Below are positions 8,585-17,242 of a stretch of DNA of 64,000 nucleotides, one piece after another (the first letter of the stretch is position 1; each line of letters begins with the position of its first letter). This DNA comes from Nitrospirillum amazonense (lineage in GTDB: Bacteria > Pseudomonadota > Alphaproteobacteria > Azospirillales > Azospirillaceae). Made by a program: the position numbers and the translations under genes. The notes under the pieces were generated by a model that saw only the letters and a program-made list of their open reading frames with translations, had not been told where the DNA came from and did not search any database. The DNA lies in the NCBI RefSeq assembly GCF_007828045.1, contig NZ_VITN01000017.1:1-64000 (forward strand). Reading direction: 5' to 3'.

Positions 8585-9811
8585 TCACGCGGCGGCCGTC
8601 TTCATCAGGGCGGTGCGCGACGGCAGCAGGCGGTCGTTGAAGGGCAGGATGGCGGCCCCTACCGCCGGCGCGTCCATGGCGGTGGCGGCCCGGTAGACCG
8701 GGGCGATGACGGGGATGGTGCCGGCATGGGCCTGCAGCCGGTCGGTGATCAGCTGGGCTAGGCGATCCAGCTGGGTGGTGGGCAGGCGCCCGCCCAGGAA
8801 GACGGCTTCCGGGTTCACCAGGCAGCTGACGGCGATGATGGGCACGGTCAGCAGCTCCGCCGCCAGGTCCAACCACTGATCGACCAGGGCCTGGCCGGCG
8901 GCATCCAGGCCAGCCAATTCGTCCGGCTGGCTCAGCGGATAGCCGTTGGCCTTGAGGAAGGTGAACAGAGCGGACAGCGATACCGCCTCCTGCAAAGAGG
9001 TCGCCGGCGTGCGGGGGGAGGAGACGGGCAGGAAGCCGATCTCACCGCTGCGGCCCTGGGCACCGCGGAAATACTGCCCATCGATGACCATGCCGCCACC
9101 CAGGCCCCGGCTGATCAGGATGTAGAAGAAGCTGGGATCGTGCAGGCCGTGCCCAAACTGCAGCTCACCCAGGGCCGCCGCCGCCGCGTCATTTTCCAGG
9201 AAGACCGGCAGGGGCAGGATGGCGGAGAACAGCCGGGCGACGTTGACGGTGTTCCAGGCCTCATAGCTGGCGGGGCGGTTGGGCAGGTTCACCCGCCCCA
9301 GATCGTCGGGCATGGCGACCCCGATGCCGACGATGCGGTCCTGCGGGAAGGTGCCGCCGGCCTGCAGGGCGTCCACCTGTTCCTTGAAAAAGGCGGCCAC
9401 TGTGTCGGGCAGGGGAAAGTCCACGTCCAGGGTGGCGCGATGGCGCACCTGGCCCAGAAGGTCCAGCACCAGCACGGTGACATGGTCGCGGTCGATATTG
9501 ACGCCGATGGAGTAGCAGCCGTCGGGGTTGATGGCCAGGCGCATGGCCGGCTGGCCGCGCGCGCCGTGCAGGCGCCCCACTTCCATGATCAGGCCGTCGT
9601 TCAGCAGGCGCTTGGTGATGTTGGCGATGGCCGGCGCCGTCAGGCCGGTGATGGTGGCCAACTCAGCCCGGGTGATGGGGCCGCTGACGCGGATGGCCTG
9701 CAGCATGACCCGCTGGTTGTGATCCCCCGCCCGCTCCAGGTTTGTGCCCGACAGGCTGGCGCCCAGCGACGGGTGCAGGTCGGCGGTGCGGGAGGGCACG
9801 AGCGCGGACAT
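8585..9811 (-). CDS. ROK-family transcriptional regulator (NagC/Mlc-like)
   Basis: A 408-aa protein with an N-terminal winged HTH (about 30-90; SGPITRAELATITGLTAPAIANITKRLLNDGLI) followed by the ROK sugar-kinase fold. The fold shows the nucleotide-binding core ENDAAAAALGE (about 205-215), SRGLGGGMVIDG and the SGEIGF segment. The zinc-binding CxCGxxGCxE motif of true ROK kinases is absent, as in several ROK repressors. It probably binds a sugar or sugar phosphate and controls the adjoining AGE/hydrolase genes, which read in the same direction 281 bp downstream. The start at 9811 lies beside an AT-rich stretch (about 9825-9845) that could be its own operator. Confidence 0.88.
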   Translation of the reverse strand: MSALVPSRTADLHPSLGASLSGTNLERAGDHNQRVMLQAIRVSGPITRAELATITGLTAPAIANITKRLLNDGLIMEVGRLHGARGQPAMRLAINPDGCYSIGVNIDRDHVTVLVLDLLGQVRHRATLDVDFPLPDTVAAFFKEQVDALQAGGTFPQDRIVGIGVAMPDDLGRVNLPNRPASYEAWNTVNVARLFSAILPLPVFLENDAAAAALGELQFGHGLHDPSFFYILISRGLGGGMVIDGQYFRGAQGRSGEIGFLPVSSPRTPATSLQEAVSLSALFTFLKANGYPLSQPDELAGLDAAGQALVDQWLDLAAELLTVPIIAVSCLVNPEAVFLGGRLPTTQLDRLAQLITDRLQAHAGTIPVIAPVYRAATAMDAPAVGAAILPFNDRLLPSRTALMKTAAA

Positions 9812-10201
9812 CCGGGCAATTCCTTATTTAAATTTACAAGTTTATGGGCCGGGATGGTGGGGCATCGTCCGTCTGGACACAATGCGCATTTTCAAGGACG
9901 CCCACATCGGGGGCGCTCACTGCGACTCCGTCCTGGAAGCCAGGGTGGGACAGGCCCCCGCCGTCACGTTTCCCACCCGCCAAGCCCGCTTTCGGACCGC
10001 CCAGGGCGACTTTCATGCGTTTAGGGTCGCGGCCCGCAGAACGGCAAGCTGGCTGCGCGTCATAACCCTGATGGCGATACCCTGATGGCGATGAACGCCA
10101 TGATTGCGGATCCGCCTTGACGCCGCCACGAAGCCGCCGCAACGATCGAGCGGCGCGGCACTTCCGCCGTCCGCATCCTCCCTCATATCCCGGGGTCTCG
10201 C
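9812..10201. promoter_or_regulatory. Divergent intergenic region between ROK and A2M genes
   Basis: No gene is supported in these 390 bp. Next to the ROK start is an AT-rich run (9826-9843, TTATTTAAATTTACAAG) suited to a promoter or operator. Further right a 14-nt unit, ACCCTGATGGCGAT, is repeated back to back at 10065-10078 and 10079-10092. The A2M start at 10202 is preceded by CGGGG as a modest ribosome-binding site. Confidence 0.45.
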
Positions 10202-13200
10202 ATGAGACGCTGTGCCGCGTTCGTCGCCCGCCTGGTCACCGCCGCCCTGGCCTTGGCCGCCCCCCTCGCGTGCGCGCCTGCGCTGGCCGCCGGGCCCCTG
10301 GCGCCCTCGGGCAACCTGGCGCAAAGCGACACCGACGCCACCGGCGCCTGCGTCTGGTTCAACGGCGCGCTGGCCGAGAACCACGGCGACCTGTCGGGCT
10401 TCGTGGCGGTGGAGCCGGCGGGGGACGTGGCTGTCACCGCCAATGACCGCCAGCTGTGCGTCAGCGGTCTGGAGCCGGGCAAGGCCTACACCGTCACCGT
10501 CCGCGCCGGCCTGCCCGCCGCCGACGGCAACACCCTGCCCAGGAACCTCACCTTCCACCTGACGATGCATGACCTGCCGGGCAGCGTGCGCATCGCCGGC
10601 ACAGGCTACGTCCTGCCGCGCGTGGGCAACGCCGGTGTGGCTGTGGAGACCGTCAACATCACCCGGGTGACGCTGGGCCTCTATCGCGCGCCGGAAACGG
10701 CGCTGGCCAACCTGTCCCTGAACCAGGACCCGACGGGTTGGAGCGTGGAGAGCCTGGTGAACGACAAGGTGCGGCCCGTCTGGACCGGCACCATGGAAAC
10801 CAAGGGCGCGCAGAATAAGCGGACCATCACCAACTTCCCCCTGGACCAGGTGCTCAAGGACCGCCAGCCCGGCGCCTATCTGCTGGTGGTCGAGGATGAA
10901 AAGCTGGCCAAGGACCGCGACAACGCGACCTATGACCAGCGTGAGGCCCGCACCGCCGCCCGCTGGCTGGTCGAGACGGACATGGCGCTGACGGCGCTGA
11001 CCGGGGGTGACGGCCTGACGGTCGTCGCCCGCTCCCTGGCCAAGGCCACGCCGCTGGCTGGCGCCCGGGTGGTGCTGCTGGGCCACGATTCCGGCACCTT
11101 GGGCGAAGCCAAGACCGATGGCGATGGCATCGCCCGTTTCCCCATCGGGCTGCTGCGGGGCAAGGGCGGAGCGCGCCCGGCGCTGGTGGAGGCCTTCGCC
11201 GGCGGCCCCTCGCTGATCCCCTTCGCCAGCACGCCAACCGACTTCGCGGCGCTGTCGCTGGAGCGGGCCGCCTTCGACTTCAGCGCCCGGGGTGCCGACG
11301 GTCGCCCGGACCCCGGTCCGCTGGACGCCTATGTCTATACCGAGCGCGGCGTTTACCGGCCGGGCGAGACCGTGCACGCCGCCTTCGTGCTGCGCGACGC
11401 CCAGATTCGCACCGCCGCCGTGGACATGGTGGCCGCCGTGGTTCGCCGCAGCGACGGGGTGGAGGCCGCCCACCTGACGGCCAAGCTGAGCAGCGGCGCC
11501 GGTACCGTCGATATTCCCATCAGCGCCGCCGCCCCGCGCGGCGAATGGACCATCAACCTGTACGTCGCCGGCGGTGACGCGGTGGTCGGCAGCGGGACCT
11601 TCGACGTACAGGATTTCGTGCCGGAGCGGCTGAAGGTCGCCATCGGCAAGCCCGCGACCCCGGCGCTGGCGGCGGGCCAGCCGGCCACGCTGCCGGTGGA
11701 GGCGCGCTTCCTCTACGGCGCCGCCGCCGGCGACCTGCCGGTGGGGGGCGAGGTGCGGCTGGAACGCGACCCCAAGCCCTTCGCCAAATGGTCCGACTTC
11801 GCCTTCGGCCGCGACGATGACAAGTTCGAGCCGCAGACGGCCCCGGCGGTCGATACCCACACCGACGGCGCCGGCAAGGCGGCGGTGGAATTCCCGGTGC
11901 CGGAGGCCGGGACCGCCACCGCCCCCCTGCACGCCGTCATCACCGCCGCGGTGGTGGAGCCGGGCGGGCGGGTGACGCGCGACCAGACGGCCCTGCCGGT
12001 CACCTATCGCGCCGGCTTCGTCGGCATCCGCCCCCTGTTCGCCAACCACCGGGTGCGGGAAGGAGGCAGCGCCGACTTCGACATCCTGGCGGTGGACGCC
12101 GCCGGCGTGCCGCAGGCGGCCAAGGGTGTGCGCTATACGCTGGCGCAGGCCGACCGCCACTACACCTGGTACCGCAGCGGCTTCCAATGGTCGTACAAGA
12201 CCAGCGTGCAGTACCGGACGGTGGCCAACGGCACGCTGGACCTGGACGGCGCCAAGCCGGCGCGCATCAGCCAGCGCCTGGAGTGGGGCGAATACCGCCT
12301 GCTGGTGGAAAACCCGGCCACCGGCGCTGTCACCACCCAGTCCTTCTACAGCGGCTGGTACATGGCGGGCGCCAGCACCGACGCGCCGGACGTGGTACCC
12401 ACCGCCCTGGACAAGGCGGCCTACGCGGCGGGTGAGACGGCGCACCTGCGCATTGAGCCGCCCTTCGCCGGGCAGATGCAGGTGGCCGTCGCCGGGCAGG
12501 AGGTCCGCATCCTGGCCACGCGCGCCACGGGCGCGGAGCCGGTGACGGTGGACATCCCGGTGAAGGCGGAGTGGGGGGCCGGCGCCTACGCCCTCATCTC
12601 CTTCATCCGGCCGGCGGACAAGGATGTAGGCCACCAGCCGGTGCGGGCCGTGGGCCTGGCCTGGATCCCGGTGGATTCCGGGGCCAAGGCGCTGGCGGTC
12701 AGCCTCGACGCGCCCAAGACCCTGCGTCCCCGGCAGAAGGTCGACGTGCAGGTGACGGCAGTGGGGGCCAAGGCCGGCGCCTACGTCACCGTGGCGGCGG
12801 TGGATGAGGGCATCCTGCAACTGACCCGTTTCCGCAGTCCCGACCCGCTCGCCCATTTCTTTGCCAAGCGCAAGCTGGGGGCGGAGATGCGCGATGATTA
12901 CGGCCGCCTTCTGGAAAGTCAGGCGGGGCAGACCGGCGTGCTGCGCCAGGGCGGTGACGGCGGTTCGCCCGGTGGGGTGGGCCTGCCGGTGGTGCCCACC
13001 CGCACCGTGGCCCTGTTCTCGGGCCTGGTGGCGCTGGATGACAAGGGCCGCGCCAAGGTCACGCTGGACATCCCCGACTTCAACGGCAGCCTGCGCCTGA
13101 TGGCGGTGGCCCTGGACAAGGAGCGCATGGGCATGGCCGAGGGCGCCATGACGGTGCGCGACCCCGTGGTGGCGGAGGTCATCCTGCCCCGCTTCCTGGC

Positions 13201-15067
13201 GCCCAACGATACCGCCGCCGGCACGCTGCTGCTGCACAGCCTCGAAGGGGCGGCGGGCGACTACCGCGTCACCCTGACGGCGGACGGCGCCCTGAAGCTG
13301 GCGGGGGATGCGAAGCGCACCATCACGCTGGCATCCGGCCAGCGGGTGGTGCAGCCGGTGGCCCTGGCGGGCGGTCCGGCCGGAATCGGCGGCCTGACCC
13401 TGGCGGTGGAGGGGCCCGGCGGGTTGAGGCTGGAACGGTCCTGGCCCATCACCATCCGCCCGGCGGAGGCGCCCATCGTCATGGCCGAGCAGCGCCAGCA
13501 GGCCCCGGGTGAGGCCTACACCCTGCCGCCCAACCTGCTGGACCTGTTCCTGCCCGGCACGGGCAGCATCGCCCTGTCCTATTCCAACCTGCCCGGCATC
13601 GACGTGCCCGGCCTGATGAAGGATTTGGACCTCTACCCCTATGGCTGCACCGAGCAGACCACCAGCCGCGCCCTGCCGCTGGTGGCCTTCCGCGACCTGG
13701 CGCGCCAGTTGGGGCTGGAGGGCAATACCAAGGACCCGGACAACCGGGTGAACACGGCCATCGACCGGCTGCTGCAACGCCAGGACAGCACGGGGGAGTT
13801 CGGGCTGTGGTCGGCGGGCGACGGCCTGGGCGGACCCTGGCTGCAGATGTATGTGTTCGACTTCCTTACCCGCGCGCGGGCGGCCGGCTATTTCGTGCCC
13901 GACGTGGCCATGCAGTCCCTGGCCGATTGGGTGACGCAGGCGACCGACCGGGGCGTGGACGCGCGGGGGGCGGACGGGGAGGCGATGGTCTACGGCCAGT
14001 ACCTGCTGGCCCGGGGCGGACACGCCACCCCGGCCAACTTGCGCTACATCCACGATGTGACGGCGGAGCAGCTGTCCAACGGCCCGCTGGCCTACGCCCA
14101 GCTGGGCGCCGCCCTGCTGGCGGCCGGTGACAAGGCGCGGGCGGAGGTGGCGTTCGAGCGGGCGCGCAAGCGCCTGGGCCAGGGCTCGCGCGATTATTAC
14201 AGCAGCCCGCTGCGCGACGCCGCCGCCACCCTGGCGGTGGCGGCCGAGGCGGGCAACGCCCCCCTGCAGGAAGCGGCGCTGCACCTGGCGCTGATGGGGC
14301 TGAAGGAGCCCTGGTATTACAACACCAACCAGAAAAGCTGGCTGCTGCTGGCCTCGCAGGCCATCCTCGCGAAGGGGCAGCCCATTTCCCTGACCACCAC
14401 CGGCTATGCCAAGGCCGCCACCGGCCGCGCGCTCAGCTACAGCCCCACGCCGGCGCAGCTGGCCGCCGGCTTCGGCGTGGTCAACAGCGGCACGGCCGCC
14501 GTCTGGCGCACGGTGCAGATGCGCGGCGTGCCCAAGGAAAGCCCGGGCCCGGTGGCGGAGGGCATCAGCCTGACCAAGGAGGTCTACACCATGGACGGCA
14601 AGCCCGCCGGCACCGACCACGTCGCCCGCAACACGCGGCTGGTGGTGGTGCTGAGCGGCGTGCTGCAGCAGCGTGTGAAGCGCACGCTGGTGACGGTCGA
14701 TCCCCTGCCGGCAGGGTGGGAGATCGAGAGCGTGCTGCGCCCGGCCAAGAAGGGCGCAAAGGCGCTGGACTGGCTGAAGAACCTCAGCCGCGCCGCCGTG
14801 GCGGAGGCGCGCGACGACCGTTTCGTCGGCGTGCTGGACGCGGGCCAACCCTCCTGGATTTACCGGGACGAGGATGAGGACGAGGATGGCGGCGGCGAGG
14901 CGGACGAGGATACCGGGCCCAGCCAGAACTTCCGCTTCGCTTATGTGGTGCGGGCGGTGACCCCGGGGCAGTTCGCCCTGCCGCCGGCCTCCACCCAGGA
15001 CATGTACGACCCGGCGGCCATCGCCCGCACCACGGCCGGCCGCACGGTGGTGGACGCCGTGCCGTGA
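10202..15067 (+). CDS. Bacterial alpha-2-macroglobulin (YfhM/ECAM-like)
   Basis: At 1621 aa this matches the length of type-1 bacterial alpha-2-macroglobulins. A signal sequence (1-30, ending APALAA) directs it to the periplasm. There is a Cys in LACAPA, but the residue at -3 is Pro, so a lipobox is doubtful. Repeated MG-type beta domains fill the first ~1,000 residues (for example YVYTERGVYRPGETVHAAF). The thioester motif is YGCTEQ with Cys1149 and Gln1152. The C-terminal region carries an acidic run (EDEDEDGG) near residue 1560. The family traps attacking proteases through the thioester. The gene overlaps pbpC by 4 nt (GTGA), the same gene pair as E. coli yfhM-pbpC, so the two are translationally coupled. 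Confidence 0.92.
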   Translation: MRRCAAFVARLVTAALALAAPLACAPALAAGPLAPSGNLAQSDTDATGACVWFNGALAENHGDLSGFVAVEPAGDVAVTANDRQLCVSGLEPGKAYTVTVRAGLPAADGNTLPRNLTFHLTMHDLPGSVRIAGTGYVLPRVGNAGVAVETVNITRVTLGLYRAPETALANLSLNQDPTGWSVESLVNDKVRPVWTGTMETKGAQNKRTITNFPLDQVLKDRQPGAYLLVVEDEKLAKDRDNATYDQREARTAARWLVETDMALTALTGGDGLTVVARSLAKATPLAGARVVLLGHDSGTLGEAKTDGDGIARFPIGLLRGKGGARPALVEAFAGGPSLIPFASTPTDFAALSLERAAFDFSARGADGRPDPGPLDAYVYTERGVYRPGETVHAAFVLRDAQIRTAAVDMVAAVVRRSDGVEAAHLTAKLSSGAGTVDIPISAAAPRGEWTINLYVAGGDAVVGSGTFDVQDFVPERLKVAIGKPATPALAAGQPATLPVEARFLYGAAAGDLPVGGEVRLERDPKPFAKWSDFAFGRDDDKFEPQTAPAVDTHTDGAGKAAVEFPVPEAGTATAPLHAVITAAVVEPGGRVTRDQTALPVTYRAGFVGIRPLFANHRVREGGSADFDILAVDAAGVPQAAKGVRYTLAQADRHYTWYRSGFQWSYKTSVQYRTVANGTLDLDGAKPARISQRLEWGEYRLLVENPATGAVTTQSFYSGWYMAGASTDAPDVVPTALDKAAYAAGETAHLRIEPPFAGQMQVAVAGQEVRILATRATGAEPVTVDIPVKAEWGAGAYALISFIRPADKDVGHQPVRAVGLAWIPVDSGAKALAVSLDAPKTLRPRQKVDVQVTAVGAKAGAYVTVAAVDEGILQLTRFRSPDPLAHFFAKRKLGAEMRDDYGRLLESQAGQTGVLRQGGDGGSPGGVGLPVVPTRTVALFSGLVALDDKGRAKVTLDIPDFNGSLRLMAVALDKERMGMAEGAMTVRDPVVAEVILPRFLAPNDTAAGTLLLHSLEGAAGDYRVTLTADGALKLAGDAKRTITLASGQRVVQPVALAGGPAGIGGLTLAVEGPGGLRLERSWPITIRPAEAPIVMAEQRQQAPGEAYTLPPNLLDLFLPGTGSIALSYSNLPGIDVPGLMKDLDLYPYGCTEQTTSRALPLVAFRDLARQLGLEGNTKDPDNRVNTAIDRLLQRQDSTGEFGLWSAGDGLGGPWLQMYVFDFLTRARAAGYFVPDVAMQSLADWVTQATDRGVDARGADGEAMVYGQYLLARGGHATPANLRYIHDVTAEQLSNGPLAYAQLGAALLAAGDKARAEVAFERARKRLGQGSRDYYSSPLRDAAATLAVAAEAGNAPLQEAALHLALMGLKEPWYYNTNQKSWLLLASQAILAKGQPISLTTTGYAKAATGRALSYSPTPAQLAAGFGVVNSGTAAVWRTVQMRGVPKESPGPVAEGISLTKEVYTMDGKPAGTDHVARNTRLVVVLSGVLQQRVKRTLVTVDPLPAGWEIESVLRPAKKGAKALDWLKNLSRAAVAEARDDRFVGVLDAGQPSWIYRDEDEDEDGGGEADEDTGPSQNFRFAYVVRAVTPGQFALPPASTQDMYDPAAIARTTAGRTVVDAVP

Positions 15068-17169
15068 CGCCGGAGTGGCGTTCCCGGCTGGTCCGGCGGG
15101 GGCTGGCCCGCTGGGGGAGGAGCTTGGGCATCGCGGCGCTGGCGCTCGCCCTGCTGGTCGTGGTGCTGGACCGGCTGTTCCCGCCGGACCTGCGGCGCTG
15201 GCAGGAGCGGTCCACCCTGGTGACGGACGAGAACGGGGAGGTGCTGCGCGCCTTCATCACCGATGACGGCGCCTGGCGGCTGCCCATGACCGCGGCGGAG
15301 GCCAACCCCACCTACCTGGCGCTGCTGCTGGCCTATGAGGACCACCGCTTCTATCACCATCCCGGTGTCGATCCGCTGGCCCTGGCGCGGGCGGCGGGCC
15401 AGGCCCTGCGCCATGGCCGCGTCGTCTCCGGCGGGTCCACCCTCACCATGCAGGTGGCGCGCCTGCTGGAACCGCGCCCCCGCACCGTGGTGTCCAAGAT
15501 GGTGGAGATGGCCCGTGCCCTGCAGCTGGAGGCGCGCTATTCCAAGAGCGACATCCTGGGCATGTACCTGACCCTGGCGCCCTTCGGCGGAAACTTGGAA
15601 GGCGCGCGGGCGGCGTCGCTGGCCTATTTCGGCCGGCCGCCGGCGGCGCTGACCCCCGGGCAGGCGGCCTTGCTGGTGACCCTGCCGCAATCGCCCACCA
15701 AGCGCCGGCCGGACCTGGCGCCGGCGGCGGCCCGTGCCGGGCGCGACGCCCTGCTGCGCCGCATGGCGGCCAAGGGCGTGCTGAGCCGCCAGGCGGCGCG
15801 CGAAGGCATGTCGGAGCCGCTGCCGACAGACCGCCGCCCGCTGCCCTTCCTGGCGCCCCACCTGGCCGACCGCCTGCGCCGGGCCGCGCCGCCGGGCAGC
15901 GTCATCGCCAGCACCCTGGACGCCGGCCTGCAGCGGCGGGTGGAGGCCACGGTACGCGGGACCCGGGATACGCTGGAGCCGGCGGCGGAGGTGGCGGTCC
16001 TGGTGATGGAGATCGGCAGCCGCAAGGTGCGCGCCTATGTCGGGGGCAGCTTCACCGGTCCCTTCGGCCAGGTGGACATGGCGGCGGCGCCACGCTCGCC
16101 CGGGTCGGCGCTGAAGCCCTTCCTCTACGGCCTGGGTTTCGAGGCGCTGCCGCTGCACCCCGAGACGCGCATCAACGACGTGCCTACCGTGTTCGGCGAC
16201 TACGCGCCCCGCAATTTCGACGGCGGTTTCCATGGCCTGGTCACGGTGCGCGAGGCCCTGCAGCAGTCGCTGAACGTACCGGCGGTGAAGGTGCTGGACC
16301 GGCTGGGCCCCGCCCGCTTCCTGGGACGCCTGCGTGAGGTGGGGGCGCAAGTGGTGTTGCCCCGGCCGGACGCGGCCCCCGGCCTGCCCCTGGCGCTGGG
16401 CGGCCTGGGGCTCAGCCTGGCCGATCTGACCAATCTCTATGCCGACCTGGGGGATGGCGGCCAGGCCCGACCGCTGCTGCTGACGCCGTCCGAGGCGGCG
16501 GGGCCCAAACGGCCGGCCAAGCGGCTGATGGGCGCGGTGGCCGCCTGGTACGTGGCGGACATCCTGTCGGGCACGCCCCGGCCGGATGGGCGGGCGGCGG
16601 TGGGCGGCCGCTGGGTCGCCTATAAGACGGGCACGTCCTACGGGTTCCGTGACGCTTGGGCGGTCGGCTTCACCCCCACCCATGTGGTGGGGGTGTGGGT
16701 GGGGCGGCCGGACGGCACGCCCCGGCCCGGCGCCGCCGGCCGCGACATGGCGGCCCCCCTGCTGTTTCATCTGGTGGACCTGCTGCCCGACCGGGGCACG
16801 CCGCCCGAGCCGCCACCCGGGGTGCTGGAGGCCGGGCCCGGCCACGCCCTGCCGCCGGCCCTGGCCCTGTTCGACCGCGGGACGCCGGGTGGCAGCCTGG
16901 CCGCCGCCGCTGCCCCGCTGCGCATCGCCTTCCCGCCGGATGGGGCGGAGGTCGAGCGCACGCCCGGCCGCGACGGCGCGCCCGTGCCGGTGCCGCTGGA
17001 GGCCCTGGGCGGGCGGCCACCGCTGCGCTGGCTGGTCAACGGCCTGCCGCTTCCGGACAGCGCGACGGGGGAGGGGGCGGATTGGATTCCCGACGGCATC
17101 GGTTTCGCCGATATCGCCGTCATCGATGCCGCCGGCCAGCGGGCCAAGGCGACGGTGCGGGTTCGCTGA
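15064..17169 (+). CDS. pbpC: Penicillin-binding protein 1C, bifunctional transglycosylase/transpeptidase
   Basis: The 701-aa protein has one N-terminal membrane helix (about 20-37). A GT51 transglycosylase domain follows (about 55-235; catalytic Glu92 in EDHRFY, GGSTLTMQ at 123-130). The transpeptidase domain (about 280-530) has the active-site SxxK as SALK (Ser348), SLN (402-404) and KTG (521-523, KTGTSYGFRD). A C-terminal beta domain typical of PBP1C follows (about 600-701). It polymerises and cross-links peptidoglycan in the periplasm. It starts with GTG inside the A2M stop (GTGA), so translation depends on the upstream gene. A degraded second copy of its last codons lies at 18921-19000, beyond the fucosidase gene. 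Confidence 0.94.
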   Translation: MTPEWRSRLVRRGLARWGRSLGIAALALALLVVVLDRLFPPDLRRWQERSTLVTDENGEVLRAFITDDGAWRLPMTAAEANPTYLALLLAYEDHRFYHHPGVDPLALARAAGQALRHGRVVSGGSTLTMQVARLLEPRPRTVVSKMVEMARALQLEARYSKSDILGMYLTLAPFGGNLEGARAASLAYFGRPPAALTPGQAALLVTLPQSPTKRRPDLAPAAARAGRDALLRRMAAKGVLSRQAAREGMSEPLPTDRRPLPFLAPHLADRLRRAAPPGSVIASTLDAGLQRRVEATVRGTRDTLEPAAEVAVLVMEIGSRKVRAYVGGSFTGPFGQVDMAAAPRSPGSALKPFLYGLGFEALPLHPETRINDVPTVFGDYAPRNFDGGFHGLVTVREALQQSLNVPAVKVLDRLGPARFLGRLREVGAQVVLPRPDAAPGLPLALGGLGLSLADLTNLYADLGDGGQARPLLLTPSEAAGPKRPAKRLMGAVAAWYVADILSGTPRPDGRAAVGGRWVAYKTGTSYGFRDAWAVGFTPTHVVGVWVGRPDGTPRPGAAGRDMAAPLLFHLVDLLPDRGTPPEPPPGVLEAGPGHALPPALALFDRGTPGGSLAAAAAPLRIAFPPDGAEVERTPGRDGAPVPVPLEALGGRPPLRWLVNGLPLPDSATGEGADWIPDGIGFADIAVIDAAGQRAKATVRVR

Positions 17170-17242
17170 GCGGCGCGGATGTGCGAGGCTGGGCCCCCTT
17201 GGTGATGACGGCCCGTTGATGATGCAGGAGGACCACCGACCC

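Noticed and set aside
10013-14848. A 1611-codon open frame on the minus strand opposite the A2M gene
   Set aside because: Its product is low-complexity (H, G, Q, R rich) with no motif; long antisense frames are common opposite high-GC genes with strong third-position bias. The plus-strand gene has clear domains and a signal peptide.
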